Source: Deinococcus sp. (GTDB lineage: Bacteria > Deinococcota > Deinococci > Deinococcales > Deinococcaceae). From it: a stretch of DNA of 24,491 nt. The position numbers and the translations under genes are program-made. Shown one piece after another: positions 1 through 10,399 of this stretch. Each line of letters begins with the position of its first letter. The first letter of the stretch is position 1. The notes below the pieces were generated by a model. It ran no database searches and was not told where the DNA came from. It was given only the letters and a program-made list of their open reading frames with translations. The stretch covers positions 1-24,491 of the forward strand of contig NZ_JANYGJ010000219.1 in NCBI RefSeq assembly GCF_025362455.1. Reading direction: 5' to 3'.

Positions 1-2382
<2,382 letters not shown>

Positions 2383-2384
2383 GC

Positions 2385-3629
2385 TTAGTTGCCTCCGGGG
2401 AGAGTGGCACCATTCACCGATGCGCTGGTCTGCGGGGTGGGCGGAATCCGGGCGGCCTGGGGTGCGGGCACCGGGGCACCCGGCACGGCGGCGGTGATTT
2501 TGGTCCAGTAGTTGCCGGTCTCAGGCAACCTCAGCGACTTGATGTAGGCGGCCACGCCGTCGATCTCGGTGTCGCTCAGGGCCGGGTAGTTGGGCGTCAG
2601 GCCGTCGTAGCGGGGCATCACGCTGCCGGGCTTGATAACGGGGCTGTGCTTGAGCCACTCGTGCAGGTTGGCGTCCACATCGGCGCCCTCCCACATGCCC
2701 GCGCCCAGGGTGCGGCGGCTGCCGAAAAAGCTCAGGTCGGGTCCGGCCTGGCCCGCCGCGCCCGTGCCCTGGACGCGGTGGCAACCCGCGCAGGCGCCGC
2801 TGCCGCCCTTGCCGTTCATGAAAATATTGTAGCCGAGCTGCTCCGGGCTGCCCGCCGCCGGGGTGGGCGCTTTGTAGGTCTGGGCCACCGAGACGAACTG
2901 CTGGTAATCGGCCTGGGGCAGCGCGACGATTTTAAAGCGCATGTTGGCGTGCGAGGCGCCGCACAGCAGCGTGCAGTTGCCCTGATACACACCGGGCTTG
3001 TCGGTGTCGATTTGCCAGGTCTTCTTGACGCTGGGAATGGCGTCGCGCTGGCCGCCGAGGTTGGGCGCCCAGAAGCCGTGGATCACGTCGCGGGAGGTCG
3101 CGGTCACGGCGACCTTGGTGCTGACCGGCACGATCAGCTCGTTGCCGTTGGTGACCAGGCCGTTGCCCACCGCCGCGTCGACCTTGGCGTTGGGGTACTC
3201 GAAGTTCCAGTAGAACTGGGCGGCCACCGCGCTGACCGGATACGAGTTCGCCTGCGTCGGGTTCAGCCGCGCCATCGCCCGGACGGTCAGGAGGGCCAGC
3301 ACCATCACGATCAGCACCGGCACGCCGACCAGGGCGATCTCCAGGCGGTTGTTGCCGTGAAACTGGGCCGGTTCGGCGGTGTTCTTGTCTTCCCTGAACT
3401 TCTGGACGGTGTAAAACAGCGCCCCGGACACCCCGATGAAGATGATGACCGCGAACGCCAGTCCCCAGGCGACCAGCACGCCCGCCTCGCGGTTGTAGCC
3501 CGAAGAGGAGTCGAGCGCGTTGAGCGTCTGCTTGACCTGCTGGGCCTGGGCAGCGGCCATCAGCAACCAGGTGCCCAGGCCCAGGCTGACGGCGGCGCGT
3601 GGCCGCGCACTATGACGGCGAAATACCAT
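2385..3629 (-). CDS. ctaC: Cytochrome c oxidase subunit II with C-terminal cytochrome c domain
   Basis: Receives electrons at the CuA centre and passes them to subunit I. About 414 aa. Residues 1-30 form a signal peptide (RRH...R, then hydrophobic, ending AQAQQ). Two membrane helices follow at about 51-75 and 97-118. The cupredoxin domain has the CuA ligands H184 (VIHGFW), C219, C223, H227 and M230 in CTLLCGASHANM. The c-type heme domain has CAGCH (280-284) and a probable axial Met in VMPRYDG (338). A Pro/Ala-rich tail ends the protein. This architecture is the caa3 arrangement, where cytochrome c is built into subunit II. Start: a longer frame opens with GTG at 3641, but that codon overlaps the GGAG motif; the ATG at 3638 is only 2 nt from it, so the ATG at 3629 (11-nt spacing) is preferred. 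Confidence 0.95.
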   Translation of the reverse strand: MVFRRHSARPRAAVSLGLGTWLLMAAAQAQQVKQTLNALDSSSGYNREAGVLVAWGLAFAVIIFIGVSGALFYTVQKFREDKNTAEPAQFHGNNRLEIALVGVPVLIVMVLALLTVRAMARLNPTQANSYPVSAVAAQFYWNFEYPNAKVDAAVGNGLVTNGNELIVPVSTKVAVTATSRDVIHGFWAPNLGGQRDAIPSVKKTWQIDTDKPGVYQGNCTLLCGASHANMRFKIVALPQADYQQFVSVAQTYKAPTPAAGSPEQLGYNIFMNGKGGSGACAGCHRVQGTGAAGQAGPDLSFFGSRRTLGAGMWEGADVDANLHEWLKHSPVIKPGSVMPRYDGLTPNYPALSDTEIDGVAAYIKSLRLPETGNYWTKITAAVPGAPVPAPQAARIPPTPQTSASVNGATLPGGN

Positions 3630-3696
3630 GTTCAACATCACTCCTTTGTGCCCTGCATTCGGTTCCTTACATTCGTGCCCAGAGCTGTACTGGAGC

Positions 3697-3726
3697 AGTG
3701 TAGAGCGTTTGAGTCGGCGGTGTTGA
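3697..3726 (-). promoter_or_regulatory. Possible housekeeping promoter of ctaC-ctaD
   Basis: On the minus strand TCAACA (3726-3721, 4 of 6 to the -35 consensus) lies 18 nt before TACACT (3702-3697, a good -10). The start of transcription would fall about 60 nt before ctaC. It is the best promoter-like pair in the 234-nt gap between ctaB and ctaC. Visual match only. Confidence 0.35.
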
Positions 3727-3793
3727 CCAAAAGAGGAGTGCTCGGCCAGAAGTGGAAGGCCGGAGGCGCCGGGCAGAGGACTAACATCTTGCC

Positions 3794-3811
3794 CTCAGAC
3801 TAAAGCCTGAG
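3794..3811 (-). terminator. Weak hairpin downstream of ctaB
   Basis: On the minus strand CTCAG at 3811-3807 pairs with CTGAG at 3798-3794 around a short loop, about 50 nt after the ctaB stop. No T-run follows, so an intrinsic terminator is doubtful. It may only stabilise the mRNA end. Confidence 0.25.
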
Positions 3812-3840
3812 CACCCGGCAGACTGCTGCCTGCGCCTCAT

Positions 3841-3862
3841 ACGGAGTCCGTACAGAGTCCGT
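3841..3862. repeat. Two 11-bp direct repeats at the ctaB 3' edge
   Basis: ACGGAGTCCGT (3841-3851) is followed directly by ACAGAGTCCGT (3852-3862), one base different. The first copy with its flanks is a perfect 13-nt palindrome, TACGGAGTCCGTA (3840-3852). The pair ends just beside the ctaB stop codon and about 115 bp upstream of the proposed ctaC -35. An 11-bp period places both copies on one DNA face, which fits a dimeric regulator, but this is inference. Confidence 0.45.
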
Positions 3863-3863
3863 G

Positions 3864-4771
<908 letters not shown>

Positions 4772-4775
<4 letters not shown>

Positions 4776-5767
4776 GCGCCCACCGCCCGACTGGAGGTGC
4801 TCACGGCGCTTCGGGCGTTCAGGGTACTGAACAGCAGCATGACGGTCACCAGCCACATGATGCACGCCAACAGCAGGTGAACGAGCTGCGTCCAGCCGGG
4901 CGCTTTGAGCGCCACGACGCTCACGCCCATCAGCACCTGCGCACCGATGACGCCGTAGAGGGCGTAACTCCAGCGCGTCGTCTGGGGGCTGGGCCGCTGC
5001 GACATGGCCCGGCCCGCGAACCAGATCAGGTAGGCGCAGACGGTGATGGCCAGCGCCGGATGGATGACCCGCAGGTTCTCGATCAGGGAGGCGGTGGCGC
5101 CAAAATCAGCTTTGACGGTATCGAGCGGCGTACCGGCTTTGGGCACGAACAGCTTGTCGCCCAGCGCCGTGACCGCGCCCGCCATGCCCAGCAGGAGCAT
5201 CAGCACGGCGCCTACCGGCACGGCCCACTGGAACGCGCCCTGATTTTTGAAGGTGAAACGCGGCGCCCCACCGGCCCACAGCGCGGTGAGCAGTCCGGCG
5301 CCCAGCAGCGCGAAGGTGTTGGCCAGGTGCAGGCCCTGAATAAAGCCGCGTGCCGGATCGGTGCTGCTCGCGGTCAGGCCCAGCAGCACCTGCGCCCCAC
5401 CGATCAGCCCCTCGAATACGATCAGGCCCAGCGACCAGACAGCGCCCAGACGTACCGGATGACCGCGCTGCGTCAGGGCGAAGGCCAGCGCGAACACCAG
5501 CACCGCCAGCAATCCGCTGACGCTGGAGCTGCCCCGGTGGCTGAATTCCACGATCCGCTCCAGGGTAAACGACCGGGGCACCACCTCACCGTTGCACAGC
5601 GGCCAGTGGGCGCCGCAGCCTGCCCCGGAGCCGCTGATCCGCACGTAGGCGCCCCACAGAATCACCAGGACGTTGTAGCCCAGCGTGACCCAGGCCAGCG
5701 CCGAGAGCCATTTTACCGGCCCTGACGCCACACCGCGATCTGTCAATGCACTTCTCAACTGCCTCAC
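4772..5767 (-). CDS. ctaA: Heme A synthase (COX15/CtaA family)
   Basis: Oxidises heme O to heme A, the step after CtaB. With the GTG start at 5767 it has 331 aa and about eight membrane helices. Seen: the extracellular Cys pair C51 and C58 (CGAHWPLCNGE) typical of this family, and four heme-ligand or substrate His: H77 (EFSHRGSS), H147 (GLHLAN), H236 (VIHPA) and H297 (LVHLLL). The start is uncertain: the frame opens to 5884, but the first 40 residues are Pro/Arg-rich and unlike the family. The GTG at 5767 follows a purine-rich TAAGGGAAGG, and a GTG at 5731 would also give a good protein. TTTAAT at 5786-5781 could be its -10. Divergent from the DUF420 gene. Confidence 0.94.
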
Positions 5768-6010
5768 CCTTCCCTTACCAATTAAAGTCGCCCGTTCTAG
5801 ATAACGCTGCCCCGGAGCCACCCGGCCCCAAGCTGATCTTCGTGGCCTCAGTTTAGGAGATGACCGGGGGGGCAGTGGGTACAATTGTCCTCATCATTTG
5901 CCTAAAAAACCTGCGCCAGCACGCAAATTTCTGGATCACCGAATCACATTTGGCGCCCGCCGGAGCTGAGGGGCCAGCAAATGACCCTGTGCGGCGCCGG
6001 GCAGGCTGCC

Positions 6011-6016
6011 TAGAAT
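6011..6016 (+). promoter_or_regulatory. -10 box placed for a leaderless mRNA (DUF420 gene)
   Basis: TAGAAT lies 7 nt before the ATG at 6024. TANNNT followed by 6-8 nt and the start codon is the leaderless promoter layout reported for Deinococcus. No convincing -35 and no Shine-Dalgarno are seen. This placement decides the start codon chosen for the gene. Confidence 0.55.
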
Positions 6017-6023
6017 GCCGGGC

Positions 6024-6509
6024 ATGGCTTCTATCATCAACACCTGGTCGGTCATCTGCATCGTGCTCAGCGGGGTGGCGCTGTGCATCGGGGTGGCGTA
6101 CATCCGGCGCGGGCAGCGGACCCAGCACATGCGCTTCATGCTGATTGCCAGCAGTCTGGCGACGCTGTTTCTGGTGCTGTACCTGACCCGCCTGGGCCTG
6201 GGCTACGAGAAAAAATACATCGGCCCCGACGCCTGGAAGGGCGCCTACTACGGTCTGCTCATCAGTCACGTCGCCCTGGCGACCCTAAATCTGCCGCTGG
6301 CCCTGGGCGCCCTGTTCTGGGCTCGCAAGGGCATCCTGGCGGCGGGCGGTCTGGGCCGGGTCGAGGAAGTGCCCGCCGCCCGCGCCGCCTTTAACGCTCA
6401 CAAACGCTGGACCCGCTGGACGGTGCCGGTCTGGCTGTACGTGGCCGTCACCGGCTGGATCATCTACCTGGTGCTGGATAAGTACGGTCAGCTCAGCCTG
6501 GGAGCCTGA
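6024..6509 (+). CDS. DUF420 / CtaM-like membrane protein, probable oxidase assembly factor
   Basis: 161 aa with four hydrophobic segments (about 8-26, 38-56, 77-99, 133-151), matching the DUF420 layout (B. subtilis YozB/CtaM, required for caa3 activity). His residues H35, H82 and H126 sit at the ends of membrane segments and could bind metal or heme. Seen: QHMRFMLIAS, WKGAYYGLLISHV, and AHKRWTRWTVPVWLYVAVTG (125-144), which is characteristic of the family. An upstream in-frame ATG at 6015 overlaps the -10 box, so the ATG at 6024 is preferred. It diverges from ctaA, so it probably acts in oxidase maturation; that role is inferred from family and position. Confidence 0.85.
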   Translation: MASIINTWSVICIVLSGVALCIGVAYIRRGQRTQHMRFMLIASSLATLFLVLYLTRLGLGYEKKYIGPDAWKGAYYGLLISHVALATLNLPLALGALFWARKGILAAGGLGRVEEVPAARAAFNAHKRWTRWTVPVWLYVAVTGWIIYLVLDKYGQLSLGA

Positions 6510-6576
6510 GCAGATGACCCGGCAATCAGGCACCTGAGCGATCAGATCCTGAAACCGGGCCGCTCTCCCCCACCCG

Positions 6577-6600
6577 CTCTCGCCTCGCCAGGCGCGAGAG
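6577..6600. terminator. Hairpin between DUF420 gene and panB
   Basis: CTCTCGC (6577-6583) pairs with GCGAGAG (6594-6600) around a GC-rich inner part that can extend the stem. It lies about 70 nt after the DUF420 stop. No T-run follows, so it may be a terminator without a U-tract or a fragment of an interspersed repeat. Confidence 0.35.
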
Positions 6601-6674
6601 CATCTGTCCAAATGCTCGCCGTATTTCACTCGCTCTGCTCAGTCATAAAGTCGCAGCCTTCATGACAAATGCTC

Positions 6675-6680
6675 TAGCTT
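6675..6680 (+). promoter_or_regulatory. -10 box placed for a leaderless panB mRNA
   Basis: TAGCTT fits TANNNT and lies exactly 6 nt before the ATG at 6687, with no Shine-Dalgarno in front of either candidate ATG (6681, 6687). It favours 6687 as the start. No good -35 is visible. Confidence 0.45.
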
Positions 6681-6686
6681 ATGCCC

Positions 6687-7502
6687 ATGAAGCTCACCCT
6701 CCCCGAACTGCGCCGGGATACCCCGCTGGTGATGGTCACGGCCTACGATTACCCCGGCGCCCAGCAGGCCGAGCGGGCCGGAATGGACCTGATCCTGGTC
6801 GGCGACAGCCTGGGCAACGTGGTCCTGGGCTACGACAGCACCGCGCCCGTGACCCTGGATGACGTGATCCACCACACCCGCGCCGTGCGCCGGGGCGCCC
6901 CCGACACCTTTCTGGTGGCCGACTTACCTTTCGGCACCTACCACACCGGCCTGCGCGACGCCATGCGGGCGGCGGTGCGCGTCATTCAGGAAACCGGCGC
7001 CGACGCCCTGAAGGTGGAAGGCGCCTCACCGGAAGTGCTGGACGTCATCCGGGTGCTGGGCCGCAACGGCGTGCCCGTCATGGGCCACGTGGGCCTGACC
7101 CCGCAAACCGAGGTGTCGCTGGGAGGCCGCCGGGTCCAGGGCCGCGACGAGGACAGCGCCCGCCAGATTATCGAGAACGCCCAGGCCGTGCAGGAGGCCG
7201 GGGCCTTCGCCGTGGTGCTGGAGGTCATTCCCGCCCGGCTCGCCCGCGTGATTACCGAGCGCCTGGAGATTCCCACCATCGGCATCGGCGCCGGGCCGCA
7301 TTGCAACGGGCAGGTGCTGGTCTACCACGACGTGCTGGGCATTTACGACAACGAAAAGAAAATCGCCCGGCGCTACGCCGAACTCGGCAAGTTGGCTACC
7401 GAAGCCCTGAAGCAGTACGCCGACGACGTGCGCGGCGGGGCGTTCCCGACCAGAGAGAATAGTTTTATTATTAAAGACGAGGTGCTGGACAAGCTGTACT
7501 GA
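6687..7502 (+). CDS. panB: 3-methyl-2-oxobutanoate hydroxymethyltransferase
   Basis: Cytoplasmic TIM-barrel enzyme that makes ketopantoate from 3-methyl-2-oxobutanoate using 5,10-methylene-THF, the first committed step of pantothenate and CoA synthesis. 271 aa, normal length. Seen: VTAYDYPGA, LVGDSLGNVVLGYDST with metal ligand D40, VADLPFGTY with D79, KVEG with E111, VMGHVGLTPQ, and the catalytic Glu in VVLEVIP (E179); IGIGAGPHCNGQVLVYHD follows. All expected catalytic residues are present. The gene appears monocistronic: panC is not next to it, and the next gene is convergent. An ATG at 6681 would add two residues. Confidence 0.97.
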   Translation: MKLTLPELRRDTPLVMVTAYDYPGAQQAERAGMDLILVGDSLGNVVLGYDSTAPVTLDDVIHHTRAVRRGAPDTFLVADLPFGTYHTGLRDAMRAAVRVIQETGADALKVEGASPEVLDVIRVLGRNGVPVMGHVGLTPQTEVSLGGRRVQGRDEDSARQIIENAQAVQEAGAFAVVLEVIPARLARVITERLEIPTIGIGAGPHCNGQVLVYHDVLGIYDNEKKIARRYAELGKLATEALKQYADDVRGGAFPTRENSFIIKDEVLDKLY

Positions 7503-7589
7503 ACAGTCTGCATACTGGATTCAAACGGCTTCAAATAATACGGAATTAAAAAGAATCGCGTGCATGAAGCGGGAACGCCGCTTGGTGGT

Positions 7590-7646
7590 CCCCTCACCCT
7601 TCCGCCGCGTTGCGGCTCCCTCCCTCTCCCGCAGGGGGCGAGGGAC
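7590..7646. repeat. REP-like double hairpin
   Basis: Two adjacent inverted repeats: GCCGC-GTT-GCGGC (7604-7616), then TCCCTC...GAGGGA (7621-7645) with an inner CCC/GGG. The strand is strongly pyrimidine-rich in the left part. The layout is that of small interspersed palindromic elements found between convergent genes. It may act as the bidirectional transcription end for panB and the META gene. Only one such copy is in the window. Confidence 0.5.
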
Positions 7647-7713
7647 TAAAGGCAAATGGCCTGAACTCATTTCAATCCCGTATAATAGGCCGGGAAAACC
7701 TAACGCGAGGTTT

Positions 7714-7775
7714 GTCAGCCTGAGCGAAGGATCTCGCCCTTCAACGGCAGAGTTCTTCGCTACGCCCGGAATGAC
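7714..7775. repeat. Dispersed inverted-repeat element, diverged copy
   Basis: The left part contains TGAGCGAAGGATCTC (7721-7735). The right part (7750-7775) is an imperfect reverse complement, with TTCTTCGCTACGCC and GGAATGAC. The left arm shares TGAGCGAAGGATCTCG with the element at 21759-21815, so both belong to one family. This copy has decayed arms. Confidence 0.7.
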
Positions 7776-7836
7776 GATACGTTCAAAGAATAACGCCGTG
7801 TTTAAAGTAGACCCTCTGGATTCTAAAGCTCCAACC

Positions 7837-8259
7837 TCACTTCTTTCCCGGCGTCACGAAGCCGATGCGCTCGAAACTCAGGCGGCCCGCCTTGGAGAAC
7901 AGCACCAGATGGTCGCGGCTCAGGGTGTACTGGGTCGCGGCGTTCAGGGTGTCTACAATATTGCCGCGCACGGCGAAGCGGCAGCGCACCAGCGGGCTGG
8001 GTGCCAGGAGCGCGACGCTGATCCGGGAGGTATTGGCCACCGCCTCCAGCGTGCCCCGGTAACGGCCACAGCCGTAGTTGCCCGTCAATCGACCACCCTC
8101 GATGGTGAGCTGACCTGACGCGGCGAATTGCCGGTCGAGCGATGGAGAGCCCGCGAACTGGGTCAGGGTCCAGATGCCGTTCATGGGGGCGGGATTGCTG
8201 GGCGTCACGGTCTGGGCGACGCCGAGGCCCGCCAGCAGAAACAGAGAAAGAAATCGCAT
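7837..8259 (-). CDS. Secreted META-domain (HslJ-like) protein
   Basis: 140 aa. The N-terminus MRFLSLFLLAGLGVAQT is a signal peptide with probable cleavage after VAQ or nearby. The rest fits the META fold: GIWTLTQFAGSP, then GQLTIEGGRLTGNYGCGRYRGTLEA, where the conserved G-N-x-G-C-x-x-Y pattern is clear, and a hydrophobic strand with DHLVLFSKAGRLSFERI near the end. Two Cys (in NYGCGRY and VRCRFAV) may form a disulfide. META proteins are periplasmic or surface proteins of unclear role, linked in E. coli to novobiocin resistance. A longer frame starts at 8292, but the ATG at 8259 has the signal peptide directly after it and GATACT six nt upstream, suggesting a leaderless mRNA. Confidence 0.85.
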   Translation of the reverse strand: MRFLSLFLLAGLGVAQTVTPSNPAPMNGIWTLTQFAGSPSLDRQFAASGQLTIEGGRLTGNYGCGRYRGTLEAVANTSRISVALLAPSPLVRCRFAVRGNIVDTLNAATQYTLSRDHLVLFSKAGRLSFERIGFVTPGKK

Positions 8260-8329
8260 ACCCGGAGTATCCTGCCGGGGCGTGACGCCCACCTGATAGC
8301 GCGGTACCTTCAGTCCACACCAATGAAGT

Positions 8330-8354
8330 GGCCCACCCGGTTGCCAGGTGGGCC
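8330..8354 (-). terminator. Strong hairpin ending the DUF11 gene cluster
   Basis: GGCCCACC (8330-8337) and GGTGGGCC (8347-8354) are perfect 8-bp arms with a 9-nt loop, 29 nt after the last gene's stop on the minus strand. The following minus-strand bases (ACTTCATTGG) are only mildly T-rich. It is placed correctly for a terminator of the whole minus-strand operon. Confidence 0.65.
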
Positions 8355-8383
8355 GTGTTCGCCTCAGTTGCTCCAGTCGAGGC

Positions 8384-10399
8384 TCAGTTGATGGTGGTGC
8401 GGAAGCACACCTGAAACTTCTGGCCGACGCTCAGCTTCAGGGCCGGGTCGCTGACGACGATGCGGGGCGCGGCGGGCGGGTTGAGCACCGCCGGGAGAAG
8501 CTGGCCGGTGTCGGCGTCGGCGGCGAAGGTCAGGTACTTGACCACCAGGTCAGGGCCGGTGAACTTGATGTCCTTGCCTGCGCCGTAGCCGCCAGGCAGG
8601 TTGCCGGGCAACGCCTGCGAGCTGTTGGGAATGTTGTCGCCCAGGCCCAGCTTGGTGGCGTTGCTGCCGCCCGTGTTGGTGGCGGTGATGCAGTATTCCA
8701 GCACGTCGCCGGGCTTGCCGGTGGTCTCCTTGGTGACGGGACCGTTCGCCGTGATGTTCTGCACGGTCTTGTCCACCACGGGCTGGGGCGGCTGGGGCGG
8801 CGTGCAGGTCAGCTTGAGGTCGTCGAGCTTGAGGGCGTTGATGTCCTGAACCGTGCCGTCTCTGAGGGTGTAGATGCGCAACACCAGGCTGCTGCTCGGC
8901 GAGACGAAGGCCGGAACCGTCTGGAGCACGTAACCGGTGGTCGAGGGGGCGCCGTCGGCCCGCTGGAGTTCGGCGCCGCTCACGCCGTCGAGGAAGCGGA
9001 ACTGGAGTTGGGTGCCGCCGTTCGAGTGGCTGCGCACGTAATTCTGGTAGTTGATGGTCGAGCCCGCAGGCACCGTGATGCGGCTTTCGTACAGCACTCC
9101 GGGGTTGTTCAGCACGGCGCCGTTGTTGCCCTCATAGCTGGCGATGTTCATGAACAGGGCGTAGCCGCCGTTGCCGGTGTGGTCGATGGCGTTCCACATG
9201 TTGTAGGTGGCGTCGGTCGCGGTGACGACGTTGGGGTCGGCGTTGTAGGCGTAGACGTTGGTGATGCCCGCCTGGGGACCGGGCTTGTCGAAGCTCTGCA
9301 CGTAGGGCTTGTCCGCCGTGCAGACGCCGGTATCGGGCACGGTGGCGGGCGGCTTGTAGCCGAAGTTGCCGCCGGGCACCGTCTGGTTGGCGATGGGCTT
9401 CACGTTCGCCGTCGAGGTCGGGGTGCTGGCGCTCAGGCCCGCGAGTTGGGACGCACTTTTAGCGCCGTCCACCGCCACCGTGTAGGGGCCGTTGTTCAGC
9501 GGCAGGTTGGGGAAGGTGTAGGTGCCGTCGGCGGCGGTGGTGGTGGTGGCCACCGAGCCGTTTTTGTCCGTGACCGTCACCGTCGCGCCGCCGATGCCCG
9601 GCTCGCCGTTCTGGGAAGCGTTGCCGTCGTTGTCACGAAACACCTTGCCGCTGACGGTGCCGGACGGCAGGGTGCATTTGCGGACGAACAGGTCGTCGAC
9701 GTAGAAGTCGTTGCCCTGCACCACCGTCGAGACGTTTTTGAGCGTCACCGGAATGCTGCTCGAATTACCGGAGTTGAAGATGACCGAGCCGCGCTCCCAC
9801 AGATCACCTCGGACCAGCGGATCGGTCACGCCGCTGGCCTGAGCGCCCGCCTGAATCGAGAGCTTGGGCGCCGACGCCAGATCTCCGAAGGGCGAGTTGG
9901 CCGCGTGGGGCGAGCGTGCCCAGACCCCGATCTCGTAGTTGGTATTGGGCTCGACGGGCACGGTCTGCTTGAGGAAGGTCGCCTCGGAGGTAAAGCCGTT
10001 GACCGCCAGGTAGGCGTCGTTGGCCGCGCCGCTGGTATGGCCGGTATACGCCTGCCAGGGACCGAAGCTGTTGATCTTGCCGTTGCCGCCGCCCTGCGAC
10101 GAGAGCACCAGGTACTTGCCTTCCGGCACCAGCAGCCCCTGCGCCTGGCGCCCGGTGTTGGGGTCGTTTCCGGCGTAGCTGTAGGGCGTGCCCGGCTGAT
10201 CGGCGCTTTCCAGGTCGCGGTAGGTGCCGCCCTGGCTGCCGAAGGAACCGGCGTTTTCGGCAGTGATCAGGTTGACCGAATCGAGGATGCCGCCCTGGTC
10301 CTGGCAGATGGTGGAGGTGGTGCCCGCCGCAGCGGCCAGACTGCAAGGCAGCGCGGCGCAGGCCAGGGTCAGGCGCAGCAGTGTGAGTCGCGCTTTCAT
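8384..10399 (-). CDS. Secreted protein: two lectin-like domains, SdrD-B-like domain, DUF11 domain
   Basis: 671 aa. Residues 1-25 are a signal peptide (MKARLTLLRLTLACAALPCS...AAAA). Residues 32-242 and 360-532 look like two jelly-roll, carbohydrate-binding-type domains: each begins at a Cys (C32, C360) and ends in a matching strand and Cys (YVDDLFVRKC, LKLDDLKLTC). Residues 246-348 are SdrD-B-like, with GTVSGKVFRDNDGNASQNGE, an embedded Asp/Asn calcium-type loop, and AADGTYTFPNLP. Residues 541-671 are a DUF11 domain (DKTVQN, PGDVLEYCITATNTGG), ending in CFRTTIN. The ATG overlaps the upstream stop as ATGA, with GGGAG 7 nt before it. Role inferred: surface or glycan-binding partner of the barrel protein encoded just upstream. 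No catalytic motif seen. Confidence 0.85.
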   Translation of the reverse strand: MKARLTLLRLTLACAALPCSLAAAAGTTSTICQDQGGILDSVNLITAENAGSFGSQGGTYRDLESADQPGTPYSYAGNDPNTGRQAQGLLVPEGKYLVLSSQGGGNGKINSFGPWQAYTGHTSGAANDAYLAVNGFTSEATFLKQTVPVEPNTNYEIGVWARSPHAANSPFGDLASAPKLSIQAGAQASGVTDPLVRGDLWERGSVIFNSGNSSSIPVTLKNVSTVVQGNDFYVDDLFVRKCTLPSGTVSGKVFRDNDGNASQNGEPGIGGATVTVTDKNGSVATTTTAADGTYTFPNLPLNNGPYTVAVDGAKSASQLAGLSASTPTSTANVKPIANQTVPGGNFGYKPPATVPDTGVCTADKPYVQSFDKPGPQAGITNVYAYNADPNVVTATDATYNMWNAIDHTGNGGYALFMNIASYEGNNGAVLNNPGVLYESRITVPAGSTINYQNYVRSHSNGGTQLQFRFLDGVSGAELQRADGAPSTTGYVLQTVPAFVSPSSSLVLRIYTLRDGTVQDINALKLDDLKLTCTPPQPPQPVVDKTVQNITANGPVTKETTGKPGDVLEYCITATNTGGSNATKLGLGDNIPNSSQALPGNLPGGYGAGKDIKFTGPDLVVKYLTFAADADTGQLLPAVLNPPAAPRIVVSDPALKLSVGQKFQVCFRTTIN

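Larger units (their letters stand above)
7503..7836. other. Gene-free convergent gap between panB and the META gene
   Basis: This 334-bp stretch has no coding frame I would trust. Its first 60 bases are AT-rich with no clear panB terminator hairpin. It then holds two repeat-like elements, listed separately. A TATAAT at 7681-7686 has no -35 partner and no gene after it. Confidence 0.6.

Noticed and set aside
5885..6010. ATP-type riboswitch or structured leader between ctaA and the DUF420 gene
   Set aside because: Only short palindromes are visible (for example GGCAGGCTGCC); nothing matches a riboswitch layout I know, and the DUF420 mRNA looks leaderless.
7681..7686. TATAAT as a promoter
   Set aside because: No -35 at suitable distance on either strand and no downstream gene in the right orientation.
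7564..8118. Plus-strand frame of 184 codons after panB
   Set aside because: It reads through two repeat elements and antisense to the META gene; no plausible protein features.
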